A stretch of 64,000 bases of DNA from the NCBI RefSeq assembly GCF_013368755.1, contig NC_049564.1, forward strand, positions 1,992,001 to 2,056,000, in the 5' to 3' direction. This document shows, one piece after another, positions 48,172 to 60,085 of this stretch; the stretch's first letter is position 1; every line of letters begins with the position of its first letter. The notes beneath the pieces were generated by a model. That model ran no database searches, had not been told where the DNA came from, and saw only the letters and a list, made by a program, of their open reading frames with translations. The position numbers and the translations under genes are program-made. The DNA comes from Talaromyces rugulosus. Its lineage: Eukaryota > Ascomycota > Eurotiomycetes > Eurotiales > Trichocomaceae.

Positions 48172-50189
48172 CTAGAGAAGAGTTGTATCTATGAAATCAT
48201 CAAAGCCAATTCCTTTAAATCTGGGCGAAAGTTCTTGACTGTTATTTGGAGCTGCCGGTGCAAACCGACTAGTTGCGAGAAAAATGGCTATCAAATGTGA
48301 AGCCGGGCTTTGCGGATCAAGGACTGGCTGGATCGAAGATGCAATTATATCTTCCATCCCAGACTTAGACGTGGCCAAATGACTCCCACCAAAAACCTCA
48401 GAATTACACGATGAGTCGTCTTTTGAGAAGAGGTCTTGTGATCCAGAAATGTTCAGCAAGGAAGAGAGAATGTGAAATATGTCCCTGCCTACATGCTCTC
48501 TGTGGCTTATTTTCCCAACGGCTTCAAAGGAATCAACGACTTGCTCCACCAAAGCTCGGTCTGAATCGTATTTTGAGGCCGTGAAAGGCATCTTGAGATG
48601 TCGAACCTGAACTTTCGCAAGAATTAGAACTACTGCAGCAAAGAAAACTGCCTGGTCAACTGTTCTGCAACGAGATAGCTGATCTCTTGCGTATAGCAAC
48701 CCAATGTACCGGTTAAGAGTAAACCTGGATGCTTCTATACAGGTATCGAGACTGTGTATTGCTTCAGCGGCTGCCTTTCCAAAAGCGATGGGCATATGTG
48801 TAAATATTTGTGCTTGCAGAAACCATAGCTGGCATACAAGACGGTTAGGCTCTTTGGCTGAATCTAGTGATCGACCCTCGCGAAACGATGGGATTTTCCA
48901 CCAATCGGATAACATAGGGTCTTGCAGTTCATTTAACGCCATATCTATATCTTGGAGTATATGACGGTCATGGTGCAGGCCCAGTACGTTTCTCTGTGCA
49001 ATGCGCACCATGATGAGACAAATCCGGCGCTGAACATTAGCATCGTCATCAGCAGATGGGTCACTCCATCGTTCGCTCTGAGGACCAAACGGTTCGAGGC
49101 CAACACCAGGTTCAAGTCCAAGGAGAAGACTACAGTAGCAGTCCCCGCAGGCAGCCGACAGCCACAGGCGTCTGCGAAGGGCCATGTCGCTGCTAGACGA
49201 GTTGCGCGCGGAAAGCGAGAAGCTGTTCTGGAGCCCATTTAATCTAGAGACGTCGAGAACCCTTCTAAAAGCCATCCACGCTTTCCGTATAGCAGCATCA
49301 TTAAGTGGGATCAAACTTAGCAAAGTCAAGCATTCCAGGCCGTCTAAAGTGCAAGTATCGTCTTCGTTAGAGAGCATGAATAAGCCGACTTGCTCCACAA
49401 TCAATTCAATGGCCTTTTCGACGCTTTCACATTTTGAAAGCTGCATATCGAAAGTAGAAGGGAGTTGTTGCATGTATAGAGCAAATAATAGCAAGGTTTT
49501 AGCGACATGGATTGCACTGCCTCTCGAAATGGTAGCGGTTTCGAGGAGCCTCATTGTGTCGTCTGACTTTAGAACGCTCCCAGGAGGATTTTCTGCTCCC
49601 CAGCGCCAAGCAGTGGAGTTTGTAACGATGGTTACTGCGTCTTGTTCAGAAGGCAGAAGAGCTACAAGTGACTTCTTGGCGTCTGGCGTCTCTGGTTGTT
49701 GTGGGGTGGCCAGACCACGGTCGTCGGCGAGAGAAAGAATATCATCGACCGGTGTATTAAGCAGCTAATACGTTCTCAGTAATTTTTTTGAGGTTTAATC
49801 AGTCGAACTAAACTCACAAAGTCGTTCCAAATAGACGAGGATGCGGTCGGTAACTGTGCGGATGAACTGGACTGCTGCTCATGGGCATCCACTAGCTTTC
49901 TCAGGAGAGATTCGATGCGCTCTAGTCTTGAATCGTATTCTTTCTTGTGCGCATGACTCGGAGAGCTTCCTAAATTTTCGTCGGTGTCAGGGGCTTCGAT
50001 AGTGCATTGCGTGCCACTCTTGATGCACTCAGCGCAAGTATCGACATCCTTATCGGTGAGCTGACACTTGACCTTGCGCTTTCTACCTAGTATCTGCGTT
50101 AGCTATGAATGAACATGGTTATCATTATTCTCACACTGATAGCAGGTCCGGGTACTCCGTCGCAAGCGCTTACGCGATGGGGCCTCCAT
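48172..50189 (-). CDS. Zn2Cys6 transcription factor
   Basis: Likely start ATG 50187-50189, stop at 48172-48174. A 48-bp intron (50087-50134, GCTAAC branch) cuts the zinc cluster between its second cysteine and RKRKVKC. The spliced spacing is C-x2-C-x6-C-x9-C-x2-C-x6-C, with an unusually long third loop (QLTDKDVDT). A short coiled coil (RLERIESLLRKLV) follows, then a second intron joining WNDF to LLNTPVDD. The large exon resembles the AflR-type/fungal regulatory domain of secondary-metabolism regulators only loosely. The product is nuclear. Another in-frame ATG at about 50294 is possible but gives an atypical extension. Confidence 0.85.
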
Positions 50190-50842
50190 GTGTAATGCTC
50201 CTTTGGTGTTTGAACAAAGAAGAATCGCGCCGACTCGTCTTGTATGAGGCCTGGCGCTAAGCCGTTTTCGTCCCGTATGGCCCAACAAAAGCAATGAAGC
50301 TTGTCGTGCTTATCTCATACTTTTAGGTTTATTTGTTGGTGACAAGATATTAATTAAACATGGATACTGATTCATTGAGTAGAATTGGTTGGATGTTATT
50401 GACATGGCGATTGGTCAACTGATGGTGATCCATCAATTGATTTAAGCCGAGATCAATGATACTTGTTGAACAATGATACAGAGATATATCATCATAACTA
50501 GTACTAATATTTCAGCTGTCACACACAGAAGCAGGAGAGAAAAAAACACCTACGAGGTTGATAAGATCGTAAGTAAATACTCTGTCTACGAGTAGCCGGG
50601 AGAAACCATTTCTTTGTTTGTATGGTTGTATCAATGACAAGTTTAGAAACTGATATTGCACGAAGAGAAAGAACATGAGCGAGAAGCGATACTACATCAA
50701 TCAAACATTGAAAACATGTATGAAATACTGAAGAAAGGTATGTTTCTTATAACAAAAAGACGTGCCAACCATTCATCATTTCAGCGAAGTCTTGAGTAAC
50801 ACATATCTTGTACATAACCGTAATAGATAGCTAAGAAACATG
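50190..50842. other. Intergenic region
   Basis: 653 bp, AT-rich, with the promoter of the Zn2Cys6 gene. A 61-codon minus-strand frame at 50519-50704 lacks gene-like features. Confidence 0.4.
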
Positions 50843-51186
50843 TCAAATCTTGCAGCTATTTTGCAAAGCCTCCCTTATTTCTTCGGGTGTACCGGGCGAG
50901 GTTGGAGGGACTAAGACGGGCTCCGCAACTGTCTTTGGTGCATGCGGACGAAGTGAGGTCGTTGACGCTCGTCTGTTGACTTGTACTTGTAAATTACACT
51001 TGTAGTTGGAGGTTATCTAAAGTAAAAGTTAGCTCAAGCATTGATCTTGAAACTCACGCCCTGTATATCAAGTCGGAGATTCAAAGCGTGATATAATGTC
51101 CCTGGTTCATCCGGAAAGCCTTGAAGTTTGGCATCCGGTATGTCGTCGATGACGTCTTGGAGGATCTTCTTCCTATTGCGACCCAT
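50843..51186 (-). CDS. Small two-exon protein of unknown function (100 aa)
   Basis: Exon 1 is 51058-51186 (ATG 51184-51186, 43 codons); exon 2 is 51017 downward, 50843-51016, ending in TGA. The intron 51017-51057 is 41 bp with donor GTGAGT, branch GCTAAC and acceptor TTTAG at ideal spacing. The frame is kept across the junction, whereas unspliced reading meets a stop at once. The product starts basic (MGRNRKKILQDVIDDIP), has a middle Cys, and ends in a Pro-rich acidic stretch (VPPTSPGTPEEIREAL). No family, signal peptide or membrane segment recognised. It is divergent from the APH-fold gene. The splice signals are the main support. Confidence 0.5.
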
Positions 51187-51927
51187 GTTTGTCTAGGCAT
51201 GGAAGTAGCTGGCGTACGAGGACGATAAAAACGAAAACGGGATCGATGATATCGCCCAAGTAACTCTTGTTGCGTCCAAATTTTGTGTGGAGGGAGGAAT
51301 ACTTTTTGATATGGAGGGGATGGAAAATGTTCGTCTATTTATGTTCTATCGTACTTGTAGTGCAGAAAGCTATCTACACATGCATTGGGCATTTACTAAA
51401 CAGCTATGTTGTTGCTTGCGTTGCGTCTGAGCGAATAGATGAACAGAAACTTGCTAAATCCATCCTACTTTTGATATACTTGGGACTTTTGACAAGTGGA
51501 TAAAAAATCAATGGCCCGGAGCGACCCAAAGCTTTCCCAGTGCTAGTTTTTCATACACACTTGGCGGCAAGCCGACTTCTTTGACAGTGTAAAGGCCAAT
51601 CGGCGCGTAACTATTAGCGCTGCTGCGAAGACAATTGTTTCGAGCTATTTTTGGGTTGGTTGGCGTGCAACTTATATGGTGCCCAGTGGCACAGCCTTGA
51701 CGCCGATGCTGGAGTAGACAAGCTCTATATATTCATTGGTCAAATGGCGTTGAGCTTGTCATTTCCTCGGCGCGTGCATGCATGAGAATTCTTCGGTGGT
51801 GGGGCAGCGCACACACTTGAACACATGTACATACAGTCATCCAGCTTGATCCCGCACCTACAAGAATGTTTGCGTTTACTCCTTTATTCAATTTCACCTA
51901 GAGATCAATAACCTCAAAATTATACAA
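51187..51927. other. Divergent intergenic region
   Basis: 741 bp between the small gene and the APH-fold gene. A 78-codon plus frame at 51267 has no resemblance to a known family. No other gene seen. Confidence 0.4.
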
Positions 51928-53229
51928 ATGGCTCGTCCTAAACACGATGGACTTGGCTGGGACGATACCGGCTTCGAATCTTCGCCAGTATGGGCTCGCG
52001 AACCGGCACTGGATGCCGTCGCAAAAGTATGTCGAGAGAAGCTTCAAGTCGATGACTCGGAAACCTGTGAAGTCTCGTTTTTTGCCGCAGGGGGCTTTAA
52101 TAAACTGTATCTGGCTCAAACGAGTCTCCGAAAGGTGCTCATGAGAGTCTCACTGCCCGTATATCCGCATCACAAAACCCGGGGCGAAGTTACTACACTG
52201 CGTTTTCTTCGTCGCACGACAGATATTCCAGTACCAGGAGTTATAGCCTTTGATGACACGGGGAACAACGAGATCGGCTTCGAATACATATTGATGGAGC
52301 TACTGCCGGGAGTCTCGGCATACAAGAAATGGCGAACTTTGAACACATTCCAAAAAGTGGCCCTTGTTCAGCGTATGGCCGAGATTCAAGCACAAGTAGC
52401 CCGACACACATTCACTGAAATCGGCACCCTAACAATCAACGATGGAGAAACCCCCCAAAAAGAACAGCCGGGAGAGATGGTTTCAGCATTCTTCTTCTGG
52501 GGTAACCATTTTGATTATCAAGTCAATCGTGGACCGTTCCGGTCAAGTCACGATTGGCTCGCCTCTTACATCGATGTCATTATCAAAGACCAAGCTATAG
52601 CCAAAGATGAGGCAGAAGACAAAGAAGACGAGGAAGACGCTGATTTTTCGCTGGCGCTTGCCCGTAGATTGCTCGATCTACTGCCTGGAATATTTCCCTC
52701 TCTTCAGAATCCTGCTGAGCGTTCAGTAATATGGCACGAGGATTTATCGCTTAGCAATATCTTAATAGATGATCTGGGGAATATTACCGGCATCATCGAC
52801 TGGGAATGCGTCTCCGCTATGCCGCTATGGTTGGCCACAAAGTTACCCAGGTTCTTAGAAGGCCCAACCCGAGAGGAAGAACCAAATAGACAAGCATATG
52901 CCGACGAAAACCCCGAAGATCGTCAAGTTGAAGGGGGGAGCGAAGACGATGAACTGGACAATGAAGGAAAGAATGAGTTGTACTGGATTCACTTATTGGA
53001 GTACGAAACGACCCAGTTGAGGCGGGTTTACAATACACATATGCGTCAGCTAAGACCGGATTGGGATATTGAAGTACAAGACAATGCACTGAAGGATGAT
53101 TTCATCGGGGCAGTTTTCAGTTGCAACCAAGGCGTTTTTCTGAAAAGGATTGCTCGGTGGGTTGATGCCGTAGAGAAGGGAGAATTTCCCAGATTTGTGG
53201 ATGTTTTAGAGCAAAGACTGGTAGCTTAG
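51928..53229 (+). CDS. Aminoglycoside-phosphotransferase-fold kinase-like protein
   Basis: Intronless, 433 residues. The N-terminal lobe carries AAGGFNKLYLA (glycine-rich loop) and LMRVSLPV. The catalytic loop is WHEDLSLSNILID with His270, Asp272 and Asn277, followed by GIIDWECV with metal-binding Asp291: the Brenner-type motifs of the APH/choline-kinase superfamily. Two strongly acidic insertions (about residues 224-240 and 320-355) are unlike bacterial enzymes. Large fungal APH families are mostly of unknown substrate; resistance to an antibiotic should not be assumed. Cytosolic. Confidence 0.88.
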   Translation: MARPKHDGLGWDDTGFESSPVWAREPALDAVAKVCREKLQVDDSETCEVSFFAAGGFNKLYLAQTSLRKVLMRVSLPVYPHHKTRGEVTTLRFLRRTTDIPVPGVIAFDDTGNNEIGFEYILMELLPGVSAYKKWRTLNTFQKVALVQRMAEIQAQVARHTFTEIGTLTINDGETPQKEQPGEMVSAFFFWGNHFDYQVNRGPFRSSHDWLASYIDVIIKDQAIAKDEAEDKEDEEDADFSLALARRLLDLLPGIFPSLQNPAERSVIWHEDLSLSNILIDDLGNITGIIDWECVSAMPLWLATKLPRFLEGPTREEEPNRQAYADENPEDRQVEGGSEDDELDNEGKNELYWIHLLEYETTQLRRVYNTHMRQLRPDWDIEVQDNALKDDFIGAVFSCNQGVFLKRIARWVDAVEKGEFPRFVDVLEQRLVA

Positions 53230-53378
53230 TGTAGAAATATCAATTTGTCACTGGTCTACATGTACGAAACAGACTGGTACGACCCAATTTGAAGACCAAG
53301 CGAAATATCTGTAGATACAATTCATGCGGGTTTACTGCCCGCAATCTTCAACCCAAGTATTCTTCCAGATTGGCGAAC

Positions 53379-53937
53379 TTAATCACTAGCTGTGACCTCA
53401 ACTCCTTTCAACAGATCACATCCCTCCAGTCCAGCGACTGTGCCGATCGCAACAGTACCATGAGTCTGGCCTTCAACAGGGCACCAGAACCACCTGTCGG
53501 ACGCTCCCCGCATCGAAAGGGATTTACTATCAGCGGAAAGGGCAAATAGAGCGTAATCATGAGCATCGGGATCGTCGCCAAACTTCAAGATTCCCTTGTC
53601 GCTGTCGTCGACATAGCCGTTGCCTATGACTCCTTCGTGAAAGTCGGTCATGAGAAGTTGACTGTTGGTTTCATTGATGTAGAAGTAAAGGGGCGCAGGA
53701 CCCAATGCGATCAATGTTTCACCATCGGTATTGAGAAGACCTGGACGGAAATATAGCCCATCGACTGAAGAATCGGGGTCAGTTGCCTGGATGCTGGCTG
53801 CGAAGTAGTATGGGAAGGCTATTTATTTATTTAGACCCATATTCATGTCAAGAAAGAGGTCATACATTGCACATACCAGATGCAAAGGCCGTAGAGCCTA
53901 GGGACAAAAGTCCAGCGAGGGTGAGAGTTGTCTTCAT
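53379..53937 (-). CDS. Small secreted protein
   Basis: Two exons (53877-53937 and 53379-53818; intron 53819-53876), 166 residues, ATG 53935-53937, TAA 53379-53381. The first 19 residues are a clear signal peptide (MKTTLTLAGLLSLGSTAFA). The mature part is acidic, beta-rich by appearance, with two cysteines (WFWCPVEG and GLEGCDLL). The layout weakly recalls mould cell-wall proteins of the PhiA type, but I see no diagnostic motif, so I leave it unnamed. A TATAAATA element lies about 105 bp upstream. It is convergent with the APH-fold gene. Confidence 0.8.
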
Positions 53938-56600
53938 TTTGGAAATGTTGTTCTTTAGAATGATGTTATTTTGGTGGTATGGGGGTGATGAGTTTGGGAA
54001 TTGTGTTTTTTCATCGTTACTGAGAGGAAATCGAGCCCTATTTATATTTGCATGCTCATCATCATCGCTACTTCTTTCAAGAATCCATCACCGGGATCAC
54101 GTTGGCGTTGGCATTGACAGCCGCACCTAAAATTGGTTGTATTTGGGGCGAAGACTCTTGTTAATGGGTTCAAAATGTCCAGTAAAAGCTCTGTACGGAA
54201 ACATTTTTGACCGCCGAGTTGCTATGAAACCAAAAAAAAGAACACGCAAACGGAAGACGTTGTGACCAGACCCTACGGGCTATATTTCAGCTGCTCTTGG
54301 CGTGGATCATGTTCAACAAGCCATAAACAAGCTAGATTACTGTAATTTGCAATGATCTGCCGACGCTAAGAGTTTGTTTGAGACATAATGTTGAGTAGTT
54401 AGCATCGCTGCAAAGAAATACTTGGCAATCGTCTTGCACTTTTCCCATAAAAGGTTTATGGCGCGCTGTGTTATGGACTACGAGTTGGTCACCGATTTTT
54501 GTCTCAAACTCTCATTTCACACGTGTCTAAAATAAGAATGCAAGCTGAGAATTAAAGCGGTCGCAAAAAAAGGAAAGAAAACAAAAAATAGATACTTTTG
54601 ATTTAGGTAATCTGTTAATATGACCTTTACAATTCAGCTGTGTCTGCTTCTTGGGCGCGAAAATTCTTGGGGCGGAAAATCCTAAGACAACCGTGCCAGT
54701 CAGTCCAATTCAGAACACATTATTAATATATTCTTGTTTTTTAACAAAACAATTTCAGCAAGTTTTTATAGCATTTATACCCAAGGATATGGATAAGAAT
54801 ACTAGTACTAGTTACGAGCAATCACTGTCCGAACATGGAACGTGTTCAATGAGCCTGCTATGAGAGTATATCACCGGATATCTTCGTGATACAAGAAGGA
54901 GTCTTTATACCATGAGCTCCAATGTGTCTACTATGTATCAAAGCTCAGCCCCGAACCTCGGTCATGGAATAGGGAGATGTCTAAGTAATTTAAGAAACGA
55001 CGCCGTTGGAAGTAGAATCTCTTTACAAAATAGCACGGCAATATTCTACATTACAAGAAGACTAATTGGAAGTCGGGAACATACCCTGAAGGTATTGGAG
55101 AGGTTCTGAGGATAGTTTGGATCTTCTGCGTTGATTCGCCACGAGTGCAGGCCAAGGCCATAATGGGTCGCTGTTGATGGGTGTTTAGCAACACATGTGG
55201 CAGTATATTAGAGCAAAAATGCACCCACCAACAAGCAACTTGCTTATGGCGGCATTTATACACATGCAAGCAAGGAGAATAAAGTAGTCCTTTAAAAATA
55301 TCCTCCTCAAACTAAAGTCATGCCGGTAATGTGTGATCCAGTGGATCAGTCATCTCCAGGCTGCGAAGAGGTTATTGATGACAAGGAGGATAATCAGACT
55401 GCCATACAGAGCTGGACGGCGATCCTCGTAATAAACAGCCTGCTGAGCAGCTGTCATGACTGGGGATGAGGCCTTGGTTGTAGAGGAAGTTGTTACAACC
55501 AACATCTGAAAGGGGATGCCTGAAGTCAAGACCAGTGCATGCAGTCCAAACCATACCCGCACATATAAATCAATTGATATCAATCGCTTTATATACGTGT
55601 GCCATGTGCACAGTGAACACAGCATTGACATCAACCGGGATTGCTGCATGTGTGGGAAAATCTATCCCCTTAGCTTGCATTTATGCAGAACTACAATACC
55701 CAAGGCAAACCCTGCCAAGGGTTCAAAATACGAATCCTCCACCAGTTGAATCAACCATACATTGCCCGGGCACCCCCAACGCGACATGCACAATAGAAAG
55801 GTTCGTAACATCACTGCACCAGGCATCGAATGAATACGAGCCAAGCATAATTAGCAAAGCCATTCCAAGCATCGGCACTTCTCATTGGGTAGCAGCCAGC
55901 ATCATATCGATCAGCTTACTCTACATAGGGTGGCCATTTTCTGTTTCAATGGCTGTTGATTTGCTCGTGCAGCGTCCAACCGGAATGCCCGCTGTCTGCT
56001 CATTTGGTACTTTAGACGTAGGCAAACTTACAACAGGCTTCCAGGGTCTCAGCGGGATTGGGTTTTCAGCGTCTATAGCATCTCTTGGGTGGGCGAATGT
56101 CGTGTCACCTGTACACGGCATCATTATCCCGCATACCAGAGCTTTCTGGGGCGGTTGGTTTTAACATGCATCCTTGTCTCCAGCCTTGTGTGGCTCTCCT
56201 ACCCCGGATATGGCTAGTTTTTCGTTAAACCCGCTTGCATGGCATAGTCGGCTGAGAGCCGTGATGCGATCGTCGATAACTAAAACTGAGAGAGGACGAG
56301 GACAAGCCAATCGGCCACTAAGTGGGATGCAGCGGCACAGAGATGGACTCAACTAGTCCATGTTTAGTGATTGATCGGCATTAAAGAATCGAAGACGCGA
56401 GAAGACTGAAGGAAAGGATGCAAATTTTAACCCAGTACTAATAATAAACCGACGCCGGAGGTCAATATACCCAGCGATATCGCAGCTGTTGGATCCTTTA
56501 AGTAACTTGTCTGCTCCGTTCCGCGTAGAACACCACCCCTGTGCCGCAAAACACCTTGGATTGCAGTCGCATCTGCGATCTGTGCACTGTCTCTACGATC
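53938..56600. other. 2.7-kb region, no confident gene; ambiguous open frames at 55350-56164
   Basis: The left part is the promoter of the secreted protein and AT-rich spacer. Between 55350 and 56164 both strands stay open: a 224-codon plus frame (55490-56164) and minus frames, of which 55350-55649 has two membrane-like hydrophobic stretches (LYVRVWFGLHALVLTSGIPF and YGSLIILLVINNLFAAW). No family was recognised on either strand and I could not assemble a full exon chain, so no gene is called. Confidence 0.4.
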
Positions 56601-58298
56601 ATGGACGCCGACGTTGTTGAGAAGGCCCCTAGCCAGACCGAGGCCAACGCCCCAGAGCTTGTCGATTACGATGCGTCCGCCGATGCTCGTGTGCGCCGGA
56701 AGCTCGATTTTAACATGATGCCTTTGTTTTTCGTCTTGTATATGTTGGCATTCCTGGACCGGGGGAATATTGGCAACGCCGAGATCGCCGGCATGGGAAC
56801 AGCATTGAACCTAACCAGCAGCCAATATGCCTGGTTCTCCACTATTTTCTACATCACGTACATCATCTTCGAGTTCTGCATTATATTCTGGAAGATTTTT
56901 CCGCCTCACCTGGTGGGGGCTATTGTGGTGTTTGGATGGTGAGTACTGGCAATTCCGATCCAGATATGGACATGGGGAGATAGAGCTCTAGAGGCCTTGG
57001 ATAAATCATCTGACAATATCAGGGGTCTCTTGGGTACTGTGCAGGCTGCTGCTCAGTCCTGGGGTGGTATGATGGCGATTCGTTTTCTGCTCGGTGCTTT
57101 TGAAGCTGCCTATGCGTGAGTTATAGCCAGGTACGCCTCAACTGCTTCGCCGCTTACCATCTGTAGACCTGGAATTATGTACCTTTTGTCATTCTTCTAC
57201 CTCAGACACGAAGTCGGTTTCCGATGCGGACTCTTTGCCTCTGCTGCGCCCTTAGCCTCGACCTTTGCCGGAGCTCTTGCATATGGGATCACCAACGGAC
57301 ATTCTCATTTAGAAAACTGGCGCCTGCTGTTCCTTGTCGAGGGCCTCGCCACAGTCATCATGACTCCGTTTGCCTTTTTCTTCATTCCCGACTCGCCTGA
57401 TAAGGTCCGCTTTCTGAATGGCGAGGAGAGGGAGATTGTCAAGTCTCGCTCTATGCGCCAGGTCGGCACCGAGCCCGCTGTTCGAATTGGAGGATTGAAT
57501 TTCGCCGAGTTTTTGAATACTTTGATTGACGACAAGGCCTGGTTTGTTGCTGTAAGCCCATCGCCCAATTCCATGACTAGCTTGTTCTTGGCTAACTAGA
57601 ACTTCATTCTAGTTGATGTACTTTGGCGCCAATGTCAGCTATGCTAGCTTGCCCGTCTATCTACCCACGATTTTGAGCGCCATGGGATATAGCAGCATCA
57701 ATGCGCAAGGTTTCAGCGCACCTCCCTATTTCGTCGCCTTTCTCTTCGCCTTGATCACTACGTACATCGCCGATAAAACGCAGCAGCGTGGATGGATGCT
57801 TTTTTCTACTTCTATCGTCGGCGGAATCGGCTACATCATTCTAGCCACCGTGACTACAGTCGGGGTTCGTTATTTTGCTGTATTTCTCGCTGCAGCTGGT
57901 GTCTTCTCCACCATCCCGAACATCATTGCTTGGACGTTGAGTGTGTATTTCCTTTTTTTTTTTTTTTGTCTTCCTGTGCAGTCCACCAAAACTAACACTC
58001 CGTAGACAACCAAGGCTCCGACAGCCGTCGTGGCGCAGGTCTTGTCCTGATCAACGTTGTCGGCCAGTGCGGTTCAGTCCTGTCATCGCGTATCTATCCA
58101 ACCTCAGACGGACCGCGGTACATTAAGGGCCAGTCCGTCTGCGCTGCGTTTATGTTCTTCACTGCTATTCTCGCTTTTACTTTTCGCTTCTTGCTTGTCT
58201 GGGATAATAAGCAGTTAGAGCGCAGGCAACAGAAGGAGGGTCAGCCCAACGCTGCCGCCGTCGAAAACTACGGTCCCACGTTCCGTTATGCCTTATGA
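56601..58298 (+). CDS. MFS allantoate/nicotinate-type permease (ACS family)
   Basis: Five exons from ATG 56601 to TGA 58296-58298; introns near 56940-57022, 57114-57166, 57553-57612 and 57940-58005 (the last with a poly-T tract). The first helix LFFVLYMLAFLDRGNIGNA is diagnostic of the anion:cation symporter family (Dal5, Tna1). LLGAFEAAYAPGIMYLLSFFY, the central loop FFIPDSPDKVRFL, and the WTLNNQGSDSRRGAG junction after the last intron all fit. Roughly 12 helices; plasma membrane. Likely substrates are ureides, vitamins, dipeptides or small organic anions. Confidence 0.9.
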
Positions 58299-58657
58299 CT
58301 GACTGTTCCATATTAGCAAAGTCAACGGTTAATGTTTAATTAGACGGAGATAGAAAGGAAAAGTTATCGTATATATGCTTCGAGTCATCTTCTCGCCGTA
58401 CCTAGTCGGCAAATTGCCGATGGAGAAGGGCATAATTTCATGTGTTTGTTAAATGAAAAATATAAGTCGACATTTGATTACTCGGGAGATTAATATATGC
58501 ATGTTTATTTAATATTTTTGCACATAAAAACAATTATTCTTATATCGATTGGACAGAATGTAATTGGGTGACGCCTATGTCACAAATAAAATCTGGCCGT
58601 GATACATATGCTCAGGTCCGGCTATACCTCTTCCTGCGCAAGACATAAGACATCACG
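58299..58657. other. Convergent intergenic region
   Basis: 359 bp AT-rich 3' sequence between the permease and alcohol dehydrogenase stops. No gene. Confidence 0.4.
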
Positions 58658-60085
58658 TTACGAGTTAAAGTCAACCACACACCTGCCAGCTATCTGTCCC
58701 CGGCGAAGTTTATTAACTGCTTCTGGAAGTTGATCAATTGAGAATTTCTCATATATTGGTTTCACCAGACCCTAAGCATGTTGTCAACAAATAACCTAGG
58801 ATATCACGGAGAACATAAGCTACTCACTCTCTGTGCTAGCTCAAGACACCGCTGTGTTGCAAGCATGCCCCCAACCATGGACCCTGTAATGGATATATTT
58901 CGAAGTACAAACTCGGCGGGATCGGCTCCAGCAATAGTACTTCCGGCGGGAGCTAAGAAATTTGTTGGTAGTTGTTCTATTAGAGATGGGGTAAAAAACA
59001 ACGTACGCAGTCCGATACAAATTATCTTGCCTCCTATCCTCAGCATCTTTGGCGCCGATTGATACGCAGAAGGGCTCCCAGCGGTTACGAAAACTCCATG
59101 TGCGCCCTCTCCATCGGTAGTTTTTAATACCTCGTCGACGACATTAGTTGTTGGATCGGCGAAATCAACGAATGATTCACAGCCTAACTGCATGCAAAGG
59201 GTTCTCTTCGCCTCGCCCCCATCAATACCGACAACTCGCATACCCATAGCTCGGGCGATTTGGACTCCCATGTGTCCAACACCGCCACCGGCACCGGTAA
59301 TGACGATCCAGTTTCCAGGCTTCAGCCTAGCCTCTTGTAGCTGGACTATGCATTAGAAAATTTCTTTTCTTGTGGTTGATTATGCGTACACATTGATACA
59401 TTGTGCTACCTGAGCACATAAGTGGCCCAGCTGTAAAATCATCCACTTCGTCTGGGATACGGGATGTATAACGAGCAGGGCTGACTAAATATTGCTGATA
59501 TGTTCCTGTGTTCATGCTTGGATGTTAAGATATATTGCTATAGTAGAAATTTAGGAAAGATCCACTCACCATTAACCATAAGACCCGTAGAGACTGCTTT
59601 GGAACAATACGTCTCCTTCCGGTCCCAACAACGCTCGCAGTTTAAGCAAACTTCCATCATAGGCTTCACGCCTGCTCGATCTCCGATCTTCCACCCTTTG
59701 ACACCACTACCCATTTTCACGACCACTCCGGCCCCCTCATGTCCGGGTGAACGAGTGCCGAAATCACTCATCTTTGGCATTGGAAGATCTTCTAGCATAT
59801 AGTGTAGATCGGAATAGCAAACACCAGTTGCGTTGAGGCGGAGCAGGAGATCATCGGGACCTTTATACAAGGCGCAATCGTGTTAACATAAATTTATTTT
59901 CTTTCCCTTCCTCTGATTTACTTATGGTAAGAGTGATATTATTTACCTGGTTCAGGAACTGCTACCTGCTTGACCACAAGCTGAAAGTCTGGTCCGAAAC
60001 TTTCAACACAGCCAGCTTTACAGGTACTCGGAATCGAGATATCATTGACGTCCGAACTAACGCCTGACGTAGGTTTAGTAGACAT
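58658..60085 (-). CDS. Zinc-containing alcohol dehydrogenase
   Basis: Five or more exons from ATG 60083-60085 to TAA 58658-58660 (introns near 59945-59866, 59571-59515, 59420-59345, 59005-58980 and 58825-58772). Catalytic zinc site: GVCYSDLHY (Cys) and GHEGAGVV (His, Glu). Structural zinc lobe: CLNCERCWDRKETYC. Cofactor domain: GAGGGVGHMGVQIARAMG with the NAD-selecting DG after the second strand. The C-terminus GLVKPIYEKFSIDQLPEAVNKLRRGQ is typical of fungal ADHs. It oxidises or reduces alcohols/aldehydes in the cytosol; resembles ADH1-type enzymes but is divergent at the N-terminus, with a 40-residue lead. Confidence 0.88.

Noticed and set aside
57954..57967. Poly-T run as a frameshift in the permease gene
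   Set aside because: It lies inside an intron whose removal gives the conserved WTLNNQGSDSRRGAG junction.
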